Source: Gordonia humi (GTDB taxonomy: Bacteria; Actinomycetota; Actinomycetes; Mycobacteriales; Mycobacteriaceae). Taken from it: a stretch of 64,000 nt of DNA. The notes beneath the pieces are model-generated. The model did no database searches and was not told the origin of the DNA. It saw only the letters and a program-made list of their open reading frames with translations. The stretch spans positions 2,108,001 to 2,172,000 of the forward strand of contig NZ_JACIFP010000001.1 in assembly GCF_014197435.1 (NCBI RefSeq), written 5' to 3'. A program made the position numbers and the translations under genes. Position 1 is the stretch's first letter, and each line of letters starts with the position of its first letter. This document shows, in pieces, positions 8,879 to 16,336 of the stretch.

Positions 8879-10138
8879 TCAGCCCGCGGGGACGGTGCGC
8901 TCGCGCACGGTGGGGTCCGGCGATGTGGAGTCGGTGCGTCGGGACGGTCCAGGCCTCCGTGTGAGGGGCAGGAGCGCCCCCGCGCCGATGAGCGCGATCG
9001 CTCCCGACACGACGAGGAACCGCCAGTCGCCGAGCCAGGCGCCGACCAGCGGACTACTCGCGCGAGCTAAGGCGATCGGAACTGAGATGATCGCGAGAAC
9101 ACTGGCGAATCGAGCTATGCCGAAGGAGTCCGCGACGATCGACGGCCGGGCGATCACCCCGATGCCCTGACCCAAGCCGACAGCGGCCACACACAGCAGG
9201 GTCAACGGGATCGACAGACCTGCTAGGGGGAGCAGCAGCAACCCGGCGCCCTGGATCGCGAACGCGATCGCCGACGCCACCGTCATGGACAGAACCCGGA
9301 CGAACGCACTGATCATCAACCGGGACAAGACCTGGAGGACGCCGATCGCGATCGGGATCGACGTGGCCACCGCTTCGGAATGCCCGACGTCTCGCAGATA
9401 GGTGACGACCAATAGGAGAAACGCCGACACCGACGCGGCCTGAGCGACGAAGGCGACCAGTACCAGCCAGAAGTCGGTGCTGCGCACCGCGGCACCCACT
9501 GACGAACCCGGCCGATGCTGCACGCGCGCCCGGTGATCGTCCCCGCTCGGAAGCGCGAACAGATGCGCGGGCACCGACACCGAGAGCATGACCGCCGCCA
9601 GGACGATCAGTGTCGACCGCCAGCCGAGCGTCGCATTCAGCCACCCCATCAGCGGGTACACCGCGTAGGTGCCGAGCCCGGCGATCATCGTCACCGCGAG
9701 TATCGAGCGATCGCGATGTTCCACTGAGGTAGCGACGACGATGACCGCGAACGCGGCCTCGTACGTCGACATCACGATCGACATTCCGATCAGCACGAAA
9801 GCGCCGTAGACCACGGTGAGCGACGCGGCGTGCGACCACAGCAGCACTCCGACCGCTCCGATCACCGAGCCCGCAGTCATCAACGCACGTCCGCCGTGCC
9901 GATCGAGTGCGACTCCGACCGGAAATGCGGCGGCGGCTCCGACGAGTGTCGACACAGTCGATGCGCCGGCGACAGCGGTCCGCGACACCCCGAGTTCGTC
10001 GGCCATCGGATCAAGGACGACCGGAAGGATCTGAATCATGGCGATGAAGCCGATCATGCTCGTCAGCGAGAACGCTGCGACCAGGAGCTGCCGCGAGCCG
10101 GGTGTGCGCCAGGGGCGTGGTCGAAGCTGGGCGATCAT
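8879..10138 (-). CDS. MFS transporter
   Basis: 419 aa with about twelve hydrophobic segments. A DRHGGR motif between helices 2 and 3 (VGVALDRHGGRALM) is the MFS A-motif equivalent. The ATG overlaps the stop of the SsuD-like gene by ATGA and has the ribosome site AAAGG just upstream, so it is the last gene of the leftward arm. Substrate unknown; position suggests import of the compound handled by the neighbouring monooxygenases or export of a product. Confidence 0.85.
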   Translation of the reverse strand: MIAQLRPRPWRTPGSRQLLVAAFSLTSMIGFIAMIQILPVVLDPMADELGVSRTAVAGASTVSTLVGAAAAFPVGVALDRHGGRALMTAGSVIGAVGVLLWSHAASLTVVYGAFVLIGMSIVMSTYEAAFAVIVVATSVEHRDRSILAVTMIAGLGTYAVYPLMGWLNATLGWRSTLIVLAAVMLSVSVPAHLFALPSGDDHRARVQHRPGSSVGAAVRSTDFWLVLVAFVAQAASVSAFLLLVVTYLRDVGHSEAVATSIPIAIGVLQVLSRLMISAFVRVLSMTVASAIAFAIQGAGLLLLPLAGLSIPLTLLCVAAVGLGQGIGVIARPSIVADSFGIARFASVLAIISVPIALARASSPLVGAWLGDWRFLVVSGAIALIGAGALLPLTRRPGPSRRTDSTSPDPTVRERTVPAG

Positions 10139-11217
10139 CCTTTAAGGAGTGGTAGGAGATCCCGCCCCTGGCGTTCGATCTCTCGGCGATACGGGGTGTC
10201 GGACAGAACGAAATGAGAGATGCCCAGATCTTCGTATCGCTTGAGCGTCTTGGCGACCTCGGCCGCCGAGCCGACGATCCATGTGCTGCCCGCACCGCCG
10301 CCACCGACCCGGGCCGGTGCGGTGTACAGATTGTCGTCCAGTACGTCGCCGCGCGCCGAGAGATCGTACAGCCGCTGTTGCCCGACGGCGCGTCTGCGGT
10401 GCGGGTTGTCCCCGACCCGTGCCGGTCGGTCGGAGCGGGCGGCGTTCTCGGCCATCGCCGCGACCCGCGCCTGTGCATCGGCCCAGGCCTGCTCGGACGT
10501 GTCCCGTACGACAGTGGTGACGCGAAGACCGAACTCGAGCGGCGGTAGATCACGGCACTGGGTCGCCTCCAAAGACTTGAGCCGATCGATGCGTTCGGCG
10601 ACATCGTCGAGCGGTTCTCCCCAGAACAGCTGAACGTCGGCCTGCTGTGCAGCGACCTTCTCCGCAGCTGCGGACGCGCCGCCGAAATAGATGGTCGGGT
10701 GCACTCGATCACCACGCTGTTCGATGCGGGGCACCACCGTGGAGTTCTCGACCTCGAAATGTTCGCCGCGGTATGTCACGTCCTCCTGCGTCCACAGCTT
10801 CCTGGTCAGCTCGATGAACTCGCGGGTCCGGTCGTATCGGTCCGCCTGGGCCGCGTCGGCGTCACCGTATGCGGCGAGATCGTCCTTGCCCGAGACGATG
10901 TTGATGCGCAGTCGTCCGCCGCTGAGGTGGTCGAGGGTGGCGGCGGCCGATGCGAAGTTGGCCGGCCGCCAGTATCCCGGGCGGATCGCGACCAGCGGTT
11001 GGAATGTCGTCGTCCGTGCGGCGAGCGATGCGGCGACCGTGAACGTGTCGGGTCGCCCCCAACCGGTGCCGATGAGTGCGCCGGACCAGCCATGGTCTTC
11101 AAGCGCGACGGCATGGGCGGAGAGGGCTTCGAGGCTGTTGTGGTCGCCGACGGCGTCGTCGCCGCGATGGCCGGGGCTGACCTCGTTGGGGATGTACCAG
11201 AGGAACTGTGAACTCAT
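10135..11217 (-). CDS. SsuD-like FMNH2-dependent monooxygenase (LLM class)
   Basis: 360 aa. It aligns by eye along its length with alkanesulfonate monooxygenase SsuD: FLWYIPNE start, ALIGTGWGRPDTFTVAAS, FQPLVAIRPGYWRPANFASAAATLDHLSGGRLRINIVSGKD, YFGGASAAAEKVAAQQADVQLFWGEP, VGQQRLYDLSARG and the end segment LGISHFVLSDTPY. SsuD uses reduced FMN and O2 to release sulfite from alkanesulfonates. It needs a separate flavin reductase, and none lies in the window. The gene lies 32 bp after the ACAD-fold gene and is coupled to the MFS gene. Substrate remains inference. Confidence 0.85.
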   Translation of the reverse strand: MSSQFLWYIPNEVSPGHRGDDAVGDHNSLEALSAHAVALEDHGWSGALIGTGWGRPDTFTVAASLAARTTTFQPLVAIRPGYWRPANFASAAATLDHLSGGRLRINIVSGKDDLAAYGDADAAQADRYDRTREFIELTRKLWTQEDVTYRGEHFEVENSTVVPRIEQRGDRVHPTIYFGGASAAAEKVAAQQADVQLFWGEPLDDVAERIDRLKSLEATQCRDLPPLEFGLRVTTVVRDTSEQAWADAQARVAAMAENAARSDRPARVGDNPHRRRAVGQQRLYDLSARGDVLDDNLYTAPARVGGGGAGSTWIVGSAAEVAKTLKRYEDLGISHFVLSDTPYRREIERQGRDLLPLLKG

Positions 11218-11249
11218 CGGTGAGTCTCCGATCGTGGGGCGGGAAGGGG

Positions 11250-12350
11250 TCAGCGGGCGAGCTGGGCGAGCTGAGCGTCCCGAATGTCCGAGCGCTGGCC
11301 CTGGACCAGGACGAACAGTGCGTTGCGTGCGTGGAGTTGTGCGGTGTCGTCTGCAGCTAGCCCACGGCCGGCACGTGTGATGACGAGTGCTCGACTGATA
11401 GTGGCCAGCGCCTCGCCGACCGCGACCCTGGTCGCCAGACGCTCCGCGACGCGGTACGCGATGTCGCCTCGGCTCGCGGCCTCGTCGGAGAGCCGGTACG
11501 CAGCGGCGCGGAGCCGGGTCAGGCGTGGCCGCCATACGGCGGCGACGTCGACGGCGCGCGGGTTCGATTCGTCGGACAGTTCGCGGAGGATCGCGGCCGC
11601 CACCCCGAAATGGTGTGCCCGGGCATCGCTCGCCGACGCGCGGTCGACGACGTTCCAGTCGGCGAGCGGTTCCACGTCGAGAACACTGTCGTCGGGAACG
11701 AAGACATCGTCGATGCGGACCCGCTCAGTACGACTGCCGTGCGCGGCGTGCAGATCCAACGGCGACGCCGTCATACGACCGCTGACGGGCACGATCGCGG
11801 TCACCACGCGTTCGGTCTGAGCATGGACGCCGGAGACGAGCAGGGCAGAACTCAGCCCCCATCCGCTCACCCACGAGACGGTGCCGGACAAGATCCATCC
11901 GCCCGACGTCGGGCGAGCCGACACATGACGGTCTGGGTAGCCCCGTACATCGCTCAGAGCGGCGCCGAGGAGCAGTCGGCCGGAGAGGATCTCCATGACC
12001 AACGGTCCCGTGATGCGGTCGCTCGCGGCGGCCTTTGCGACCCGAGCGACGACGGGCGCGTGCTGCGTCCATACCAGCCACGTGTTCAGACAGGCCTCAG
12101 ACAGGATCTCGTGGATCCTGCGGTCCGTGGCGCGGCCGATAGCGGCACCACCGAACGCAGATGGTGCGAGATGATTGAGGAGGCCCAGGTCGGACAGGTC
12201 CGCGACGCGGTCGGCGGGTACCCCGTGTCGGTCGGTGTGCAGTGCCGACGGCGCCAGCACAGTGTCGGCGTATCGCTGCACCCGTCCGATGAACGGGTGG
12301 TCGTCGTCGACGTCTCCCTCTGTTCGGTGGTCCGCAAACGCGGCAGTCAT
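11250..12350 (-). CDS. Acyl-CoA-dehydrogenase-fold flavoprotein (monooxygenase-like, divergent)
   Basis: 366 aa from the ATG at 12350, which has AAAGGACG at good spacing; an upstream GTG/ATG extension has no ribosome site. The order of segments is that of the acyl-CoA dehydrogenase fold: an N-terminal helical domain, a beta domain (GGWILSGTVSWVSGWGLSSALLV), and a C-terminal four-helix bundle. It lacks both the catalytic Glu region (YGGTSE) of true dehydrogenases and the HWRNAR motif of its DszC-like neighbours, so its chemistry is uncertain. Placed first in an operon with an SsuD-like enzyme and an MFS carrier, it is probably a flavin-dependent oxygenase or accessory protein of the same pathway. 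Confidence 0.7.
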   Translation of the reverse strand: MTAAFADHRTEGDVDDDHPFIGRVQRYADTVLAPSALHTDRHGVPADRVADLSDLGLLNHLAPSAFGGAAIGRATDRRIHEILSEACLNTWLVWTQHAPVVARVAKAAASDRITGPLVMEILSGRLLLGAALSDVRGYPDRHVSARPTSGGWILSGTVSWVSGWGLSSALLVSGVHAQTERVVTAIVPVSGRMTASPLDLHAAHGSRTERVRIDDVFVPDDSVLDVEPLADWNVVDRASASDARAHHFGVAAAILRELSDESNPRAVDVAAVWRPRLTRLRAAAYRLSDEAASRGDIAYRVAERLATRVAVGEALATISRALVITRAGRGLAADDTAQLHARNALFVLVQGQRSDIRDAQLAQLAR

Positions 12351-12538
12351 CTGGCAACGTCCTTTCCTCACGCTGCACGTGAGACATGGGAGGGGTGACG
12401 AGGGGAGCCGACCGAGTACCGCCGAACGCACCGGACGGATGGGGGTCGGCACGCCTATGCGGACGACTCGGCGAGCCTGACGTCGAAAGCTACTCGGACG
12501 ACTCGACCGCGCGCGACCGTTTTGTGCGTCGTGAATCC

Positions 12539-12566
12539 AAATCGAGAGTAAGACTCTGTGCGATTT
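12539..12566. promoter_or_regulatory. Stem-loop or operator dyad in the cluster leader
   Basis: Nested inverted repeats: the outer arms AAATCG/CGATTT enclose inner arms AGAGT/ACTCT with an AAG loop and a 3-nt bulge on the right side. It could be an RNA hairpin in the rightward leader or a protein-binding dyad controlling either arm. It lies in a locally AT-rich stretch, as promoters and operators often do here. Confidence 0.4.
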
Positions 12567-12699
12567 GAAGGAGGGCGGCGGCCTAGGGCTGCGGATAGTG
12601 TTCGACTTCAGTGGAAATCTGTTGGTCCGGCAGACCGAATCGGGTCATTCGCCCCTGAAGGACACGATTCCACCGGCAGTGAAGTCTGTCTCCGAATTG

Positions 12700-12725
12700 C
12701 CGGCGAGAACGCTGATTCTCGTCGG
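12700..12725 (+). promoter_or_regulatory. 10-bp leader hairpin overlapping the leader-ORF ribosome site
   Basis: CCGGCGAGAA (12700-12709) pairs with TTCTCGTCGG (12716-12725) around a 6-nt loop, ten pairs with one G-T wobble. The right arm ends inside the GGAGG ribosome site (12724-12728) of the small frame that follows, so folding would partly mask it. There is no U-tract, so it is not a standard terminator. A role in controlling translation of the leader frame and the importer gene is inference. Confidence 0.45.
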
Positions 12726-12736
12726 AGGAAACGTCT

Positions 12737-12790
12737 ATGAACCCGGTGGGAAATCTGGTTCCCGGAGATTATTCGTATGTGTGCATGTGA
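12737..12790 (+). CDS. Candidate 17-aa leader peptide upstream of the ABC importer
   Basis: ATG at 12737 follows GGAGG with 8-nt spacing and opens a frame encoding MNPVGNLVPGDYSYVCM, ending in TGA at 12790. The last two sense codons are Cys and Met. The TGA overlaps the AAAGGA ribosome site of the binding-protein gene, whose GTG starts 12 nt later, so a ribosome finishing the leader would sit on that site. Cys-rich leader frames controlling sulfur genes by translational coupling are known in mycobacteria, but those have several consecutive Cys codons; this has one. A chance frame cannot be excluded. Confidence 0.35.
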   Translation: MNPVGNLVPGDYSYVCM

Positions 12791-12802
12791 AAGGACACGA
12801 TC

Positions 12803-14437
12803 GTGATATCGAACGCCTGGAAGAATGGCGCTGCACTCGTTGTGGCCGGTAGTGTCATCGCGGCGCTGGCCGGGTGCGGCCAACGCCTGGACTCGAATGA
12901 CGGTGGCACGCCCACGTACGGCGGTGCTCTCACCTTTTACGATCCCGTGCAGTACGACGCGTGGAAGCCGACGAACTCGCTGTGGTCGAACAGCCAGGTC
13001 GCCAACAACATCGCTGAGCGTCTGATCTGGCAAGACCCGAAGACCGGCGAATACAAGCCGTGGCTCGCCGAGTCCTGGACGACATCCGACGACGGACTCT
13101 CGTACACCTTCACCCTGAAGGACGGCGTGACTTTCAGCGACGGGACGCCACTCGATTCCGCAGTGGTCAAACGCAACTTCGACCAGCACGGAATAGGCGA
13201 CGAGAACCGAGGAATCACCAAGGATCCGTTCTGGCTGAATTACGCGGGCACGGACACTCCCGATGCGAAGACCGTTGTCGTGCGACTGACCGAGCCGAAT
13301 GCGGCGTTCCTTCAGCTCTTCTCGAACTATCGGGCGAGTTCCATTCTCGCCAATTCGTTCCTCGACCGCGACCTCAACGGACAGAGCGACCTCAAGAACT
13401 GGGTCGGCACCGGACCTTTCGTCGTGGATTCGGTGGACGGCACCAACGGAGTGACATTGACGCGTCGCGACGACTACGACTGGGCGCCCGGCGGGTCGAC
13501 GCACCAGGGCAAGGCGTACCTGGACAAGGTCGTGTTCAAAACGGTGGCCGAAGGTGGAACGCGCGTCGGTGCTCTGACGACGGGCGACGCGCAGATCGCT
13601 CGGAACATCGCGCCCTACGACGAGGAGACGGTCTCCGCGGGTGGAGGCGAGATTCTCGCGGTTCCAGTCCAAGGCGAGACCAACGATCTCACTGCGACCC
13701 TTAATGAGGACTCCCCGATTCGCGACAAGCAAGTGAGGCTCGCGCTGCAGGCTGCGACCGATCGCAAGGCGATCAACGAGACGGCGCTGTCACCGAGCTA
13801 TCCGATTCCGACGAGCGCGCTCGTCAAGGGCACTCCGTTGCGCGCCGACTCGAGCCGATTCCTCGGCTACGACCTGGACAAGGCCAAGGACCTGCTCGAT
13901 GAGGCGGGCTGGAAGGTCGGCTCCGACGGAATCCGTTCGAAGAACGGCCAACGACTCTCCCTCCCGCTGCGCGTCGCGCCGTACTACCAGGTGTCGCAGT
14001 CTGTGCTCGAGGTGCTGCAGTCGCAGTGGCGGAAGGCCGGGGTCGAGATCACGCTCACCAGTCCCTCGCTCACCGAGTACGAGTCGCAGCTCGCGACAGG
14101 CAAGAACTGGTATCTGACGCAGGGACAGAACTCGACGGCTGAGCCGGGCGTCCTAGCGATCACCTACGGCTCTGACCAGCAGAATTCGTTGAAGAACCCG
14201 GTCCCGGATGCGAAACTCGACTCGCTGATCGCGGCGCAGGCCGCCGAGCGGGATCCGGCCGAGCGGAAGAGCCGGATCGCTGACCTCGAAACGTACATCT
14301 TCGAGCAGGGCTATTCGATTCCGTTGTACGACGAGACCCAGGTGTTCGCCCTGGCGCCGAGCGTTCACGGATTCGGTACCGAGTCGACCGCGCGCTCGTG
14401 GTTCTACGACACCTGGCTCACCTCGGGAGGCAACTGA
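12803..14437 (+). CDS. Family-5 (oligopeptide/nickel-type) ABC substrate-binding lipoprotein
   Basis: 544 aa, GTG start after AAAGGA. The lipobox ALAGC gives a lipid-anchored exported protein. The SBP_bac_5 pattern is clear: NIAERLIWQDPKTGEYKPWLAESWTTSDDGLSYTFTLKDGVTFSDGTPLDSAVVKRNF, then VGTGPFVVDS and a C-terminal half with DLDKAKDLLDEAGWK. It captures a solute for the two permeases and the ATPase that follow directly. The family binds peptides, opines, sugars, nickel complexes and other organics, so ligand identity must come from context: the downstream oxygenases point to an organosulfur or similar nutrient. Confidence 0.9.
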   Translation: MISNAWKNGAALVVAGSVIAALAGCGQRLDSNDGGTPTYGGALTFYDPVQYDAWKPTNSLWSNSQVANNIAERLIWQDPKTGEYKPWLAESWTTSDDGLSYTFTLKDGVTFSDGTPLDSAVVKRNFDQHGIGDENRGITKDPFWLNYAGTDTPDAKTVVVRLTEPNAAFLQLFSNYRASSILANSFLDRDLNGQSDLKNWVGTGPFVVDSVDGTNGVTLTRRDDYDWAPGGSTHQGKAYLDKVVFKTVAEGGTRVGALTTGDAQIARNIAPYDEETVSAGGGEILAVPVQGETNDLTATLNEDSPIRDKQVRLALQAATDRKAINETALSPSYPIPTSALVKGTPLRADSSRFLGYDLDKAKDLLDEAGWKVGSDGIRSKNGQRLSLPLRVAPYYQVSQSVLEVLQSQWRKAGVEITLTSPSLTEYESQLATGKNWYLTQGQNSTAEPGVLAITYGSDQQNSLKNPVPDAKLDSLIAAQAAERDPAERKSRIADLETYIFEQGYSIPLYDETQVFALAPSVHGFGTESTARSWFYDTWLTSGGN

Positions 14438-14438
14438 C

Positions 14439-15467
14439 ATGCGCGCCTACGTCCTACGGCGGGCGGCCGCCGCGATCCTCGTCCTCTTCGCCGCGTATAC
14501 CTTGTCGTTCGTTCTGCTCAGTGCGCTGCCCGGCGACGCGGTGACCAACAAGATCCAGAGTCCGGAGGCACAGATGTCGCCGGAGTCCGCGCGCGCACTG
14601 CTCGAGTACTACGGTCTGGATCGGCCGGTCGTCGAGCAGTACCTGCACGGCCTCGGCGCGTTGGCGCACGGTGATCTCGGCTTCTCGATCACCAACGGCC
14701 GTCCGGTGATCGACCTGATCGCCGAAGTGCTGCCGAGCACGGCGGCACTCGCCGGCGCGGCGCTGGTCGTCGGCATCGTCGTCGCCGCCGTCTTGGCTCT
14801 GCTCGGTGAGTACGCGTCGAGTCGTTGGATCCGCACGGCGGCCACCGCGGTGCCGGTACTGTTCGCCTCGGTCCCCACCTTCGTCGTAGGCATCGTCATC
14901 CTGCAGGTCTTCGCGTTCAAACTGTTCGTCATCCCGGCCGCCGACGACGGTACGTTCACCGCGCTCATCGCTCCGGCCGTGACCCTCGGCGTCTTCGTGT
15001 CCGCTCCCCTCGCGCAGGTGTTCGGCCGGTCGATCGAAGCGACGCGCAAGCAGGCGTTCGTGCACGTCCTCTACGCGCGCGGTGCGGCCGAACCGTACGT
15101 GTTCACTCATGGCGTGCTGCGCAATTCGTCGTTGCCGGTGTTGACGCTCCTCGGTCTCGCGGTCGGTGAGCTCATCGCGGGATCCGTCGTGACCGAAGCG
15201 ATCTTCGCTCGACCGGGCATCGGTCAGCTGACGGTGTCCGCGGTGAGCACTCAGGACCTGCCGGTGCTGCAGGGCGTCGTGCTGGTCGCGGCGGCCGCTT
15301 ACGTGTTGGTCAACCTCGTCGTCGATTTGGTGTACCCGGTCATCGACTCGCGGATCCTGATACCGACCTCCGCCGGAGTCTCCGCCGCATGGCGCGTACT
15401 GGCGCGACGTCCGACAGGTCGACGCACCTCAACGTCCGACCTCCCTGTCGAGGCGGTCATGCCGTGA
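14439..15467 (+). CDS. ABC transporter permease, DppB/OppB type
   Basis: 342 aa with an N-terminal membrane anchor, the family-typical periplasmic stretch (LEYYGLDRPVVEQYLHGLGALAHGDLGFSITNGRPV) and about six membrane segments. The coupling-helix motif toward the C-terminus reads FVHVLYARGAAEPYVFTHGVLRNSSLPVLTLLG. It starts one base after the binding-protein stop and overlaps the second permease by GTGA. A Ser/Thr-rich tail of about 30 residues extends beyond the usual end. Confidence 0.9.
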   Translation: MRAYVLRRAAAAILVLFAAYTLSFVLLSALPGDAVTNKIQSPEAQMSPESARALLEYYGLDRPVVEQYLHGLGALAHGDLGFSITNGRPVIDLIAEVLPSTAALAGAALVVGIVVAAVLALLGEYASSRWIRTAATAVPVLFASVPTFVVGIVILQVFAFKLFVIPAADDGTFTALIAPAVTLGVFVSAPLAQVFGRSIEATRKQAFVHVLYARGAAEPYVFTHGVLRNSSLPVLTLLGLAVGELIAGSVVTEAIFARPGIGQLTVSAVSTQDLPVLQGVVLVAAAAYVLVNLVVDLVYPVIDSRILIPTSAGVSAAWRVLARRPTGRRTSTSDLPVEAVMP

Positions 15468-16336
15468 CGATCTCCACCACGCACGGAGCCGCCACCGGCA
15501 GGCTCGCCGATATCGGGCGCCGGCTCCGCGGAAACTGGGCGTTCGCCCTAGCTTCGGCAGTCCTGCTGCTGGCGGTGGCGTGGGCGATCGCGCCCGGGCT
15601 GTTCACGGGTTACGACCCCCTCGGTGTCGACCAGAGCCAGCGCCTGCAGTCGCCGTCCGGCGCGCACTGGTTCGGCACCGACCTGCTGGGGCGCGACGTA
15701 TACGCCCGTACCGTGTACGGGGCCCGCGCGTCTCTCGCGGGAGCGGCGCTGGCGGTCGCCGTCGGTGTGGTGGTCGGGTCCGCGCTCGGCACCGTCGCCG
15801 GCTGGTTCGGCGGATTCGTCGACAACACGGTGATGCGCGCAATCGACGTCGTGCTGTCGATTCCGAGCTTCCTGCTGGCGATCGCGATCGTGGTCATCTA
15901 CACGGCGGGGACCGATGACGCGGGACTGGTACCCGCGGCCTTCGCGGTCGGTCTGACGTCGGCGGCGACTTTCGCCCGGCTGATCCGATCGGAGATCCTC
16001 AGCGTGCGCGTCAGCAGCTACGTGGAGGCAGCCGTCACCAGTGGAGCATCGACGTGGTCGATTCTGCGTCGGCACGTGATTCCCAACTCCATCGGTCCGA
16101 CCGCCGCCCTCGTCACGGTGCAGTTCGGAATCGCGATCATCTGGATCGCCTCGCTGAGCTTCCTCGGGCTCGGAGCTCAACCGCCAGACCCGGAATGGGG
16201 GCTGATGGTGTCCGACGGACGCAAGTACATCGCCACCCGCGAATGGCTGATCCTCTTCCCGGCGGTGACGATCTCAGTCGTCGTACTCGCCGCCAACCAG
16301 GTCTCTCGTCACTTTCAGAACCGGAGCACATCATGA
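15464..16336 (+). CDS. ABC transporter permease, DppC/OppC type
   Basis: 290 aa from the GTG at 15464, which overlaps the previous stop by four bases. It has the N-terminal OppC_N segment (YDPLGVDQSQRLQSPSGAHWFGTDLLGRDVYARTVYGARASL, a family hallmark), five to six membrane helices and the EAA-like loop YVEAAVTSGASTWSILRRHVIPNSIGP. It partners with the DppB-type permease. The stop overlaps the ATPase start by ATGA. Confidence 0.9.
   Translation: MTISTTHGAATGRLADIGRRLRGNWAFALASAVLLLAVAWAIAPGLFTGYDPLGVDQSQRLQSPSGAHWFGTDLLGRDVYARTVYGARASLAGAALAVAVGVVVGSALGTVAGWFGGFVDNTVMRAIDVVLSIPSFLLAIAIVVIYTAGTDDAGLVPAAFAVGLTSAATFARLIRSEILSVRVSSYVEAAVTSGASTWSILRRHVIPNSIGPTAALVTVQFGIAIIWIASLSFLGLGAQPPDPEWGLMVSDGRKYIATREWLILFPAVTISVVVLAANQVSRHFQNRSTS

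Larger units (their letters stand above)
12351..12802. other. Divergent intergenic region between the two arms of the LLM/ACAD cluster
   Basis: 452 bp separate the leftward ACAD-fold gene from the rightward binding-lipoprotein gene, so both promoters must lie here. I see two strong stem-loops (12539-12566 and 12700-12725) and a 17-codon reading frame with its own ribosome site (12737-12790). No regulator gene is present anywhere in the cluster. I could not assign the region to a known riboswitch class: no SAM-IV, cobalamin or T-box consensus was recognisable. Confidence 0.6.

Noticed and set aside
12567..12802. SAM-type or other known riboswitch
   Set aside because: Considered because of the sulfur-like context. 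No recognisable SAM-IV, cobalamin or T-box consensus was found; only simple hairpins can be supported.
12565..12852. 95-codon plus-strand frame in the leader before the importer
   Set aside because: It overlaps the binding-protein gene in another frame and has no ribosome site or recognisable domain.
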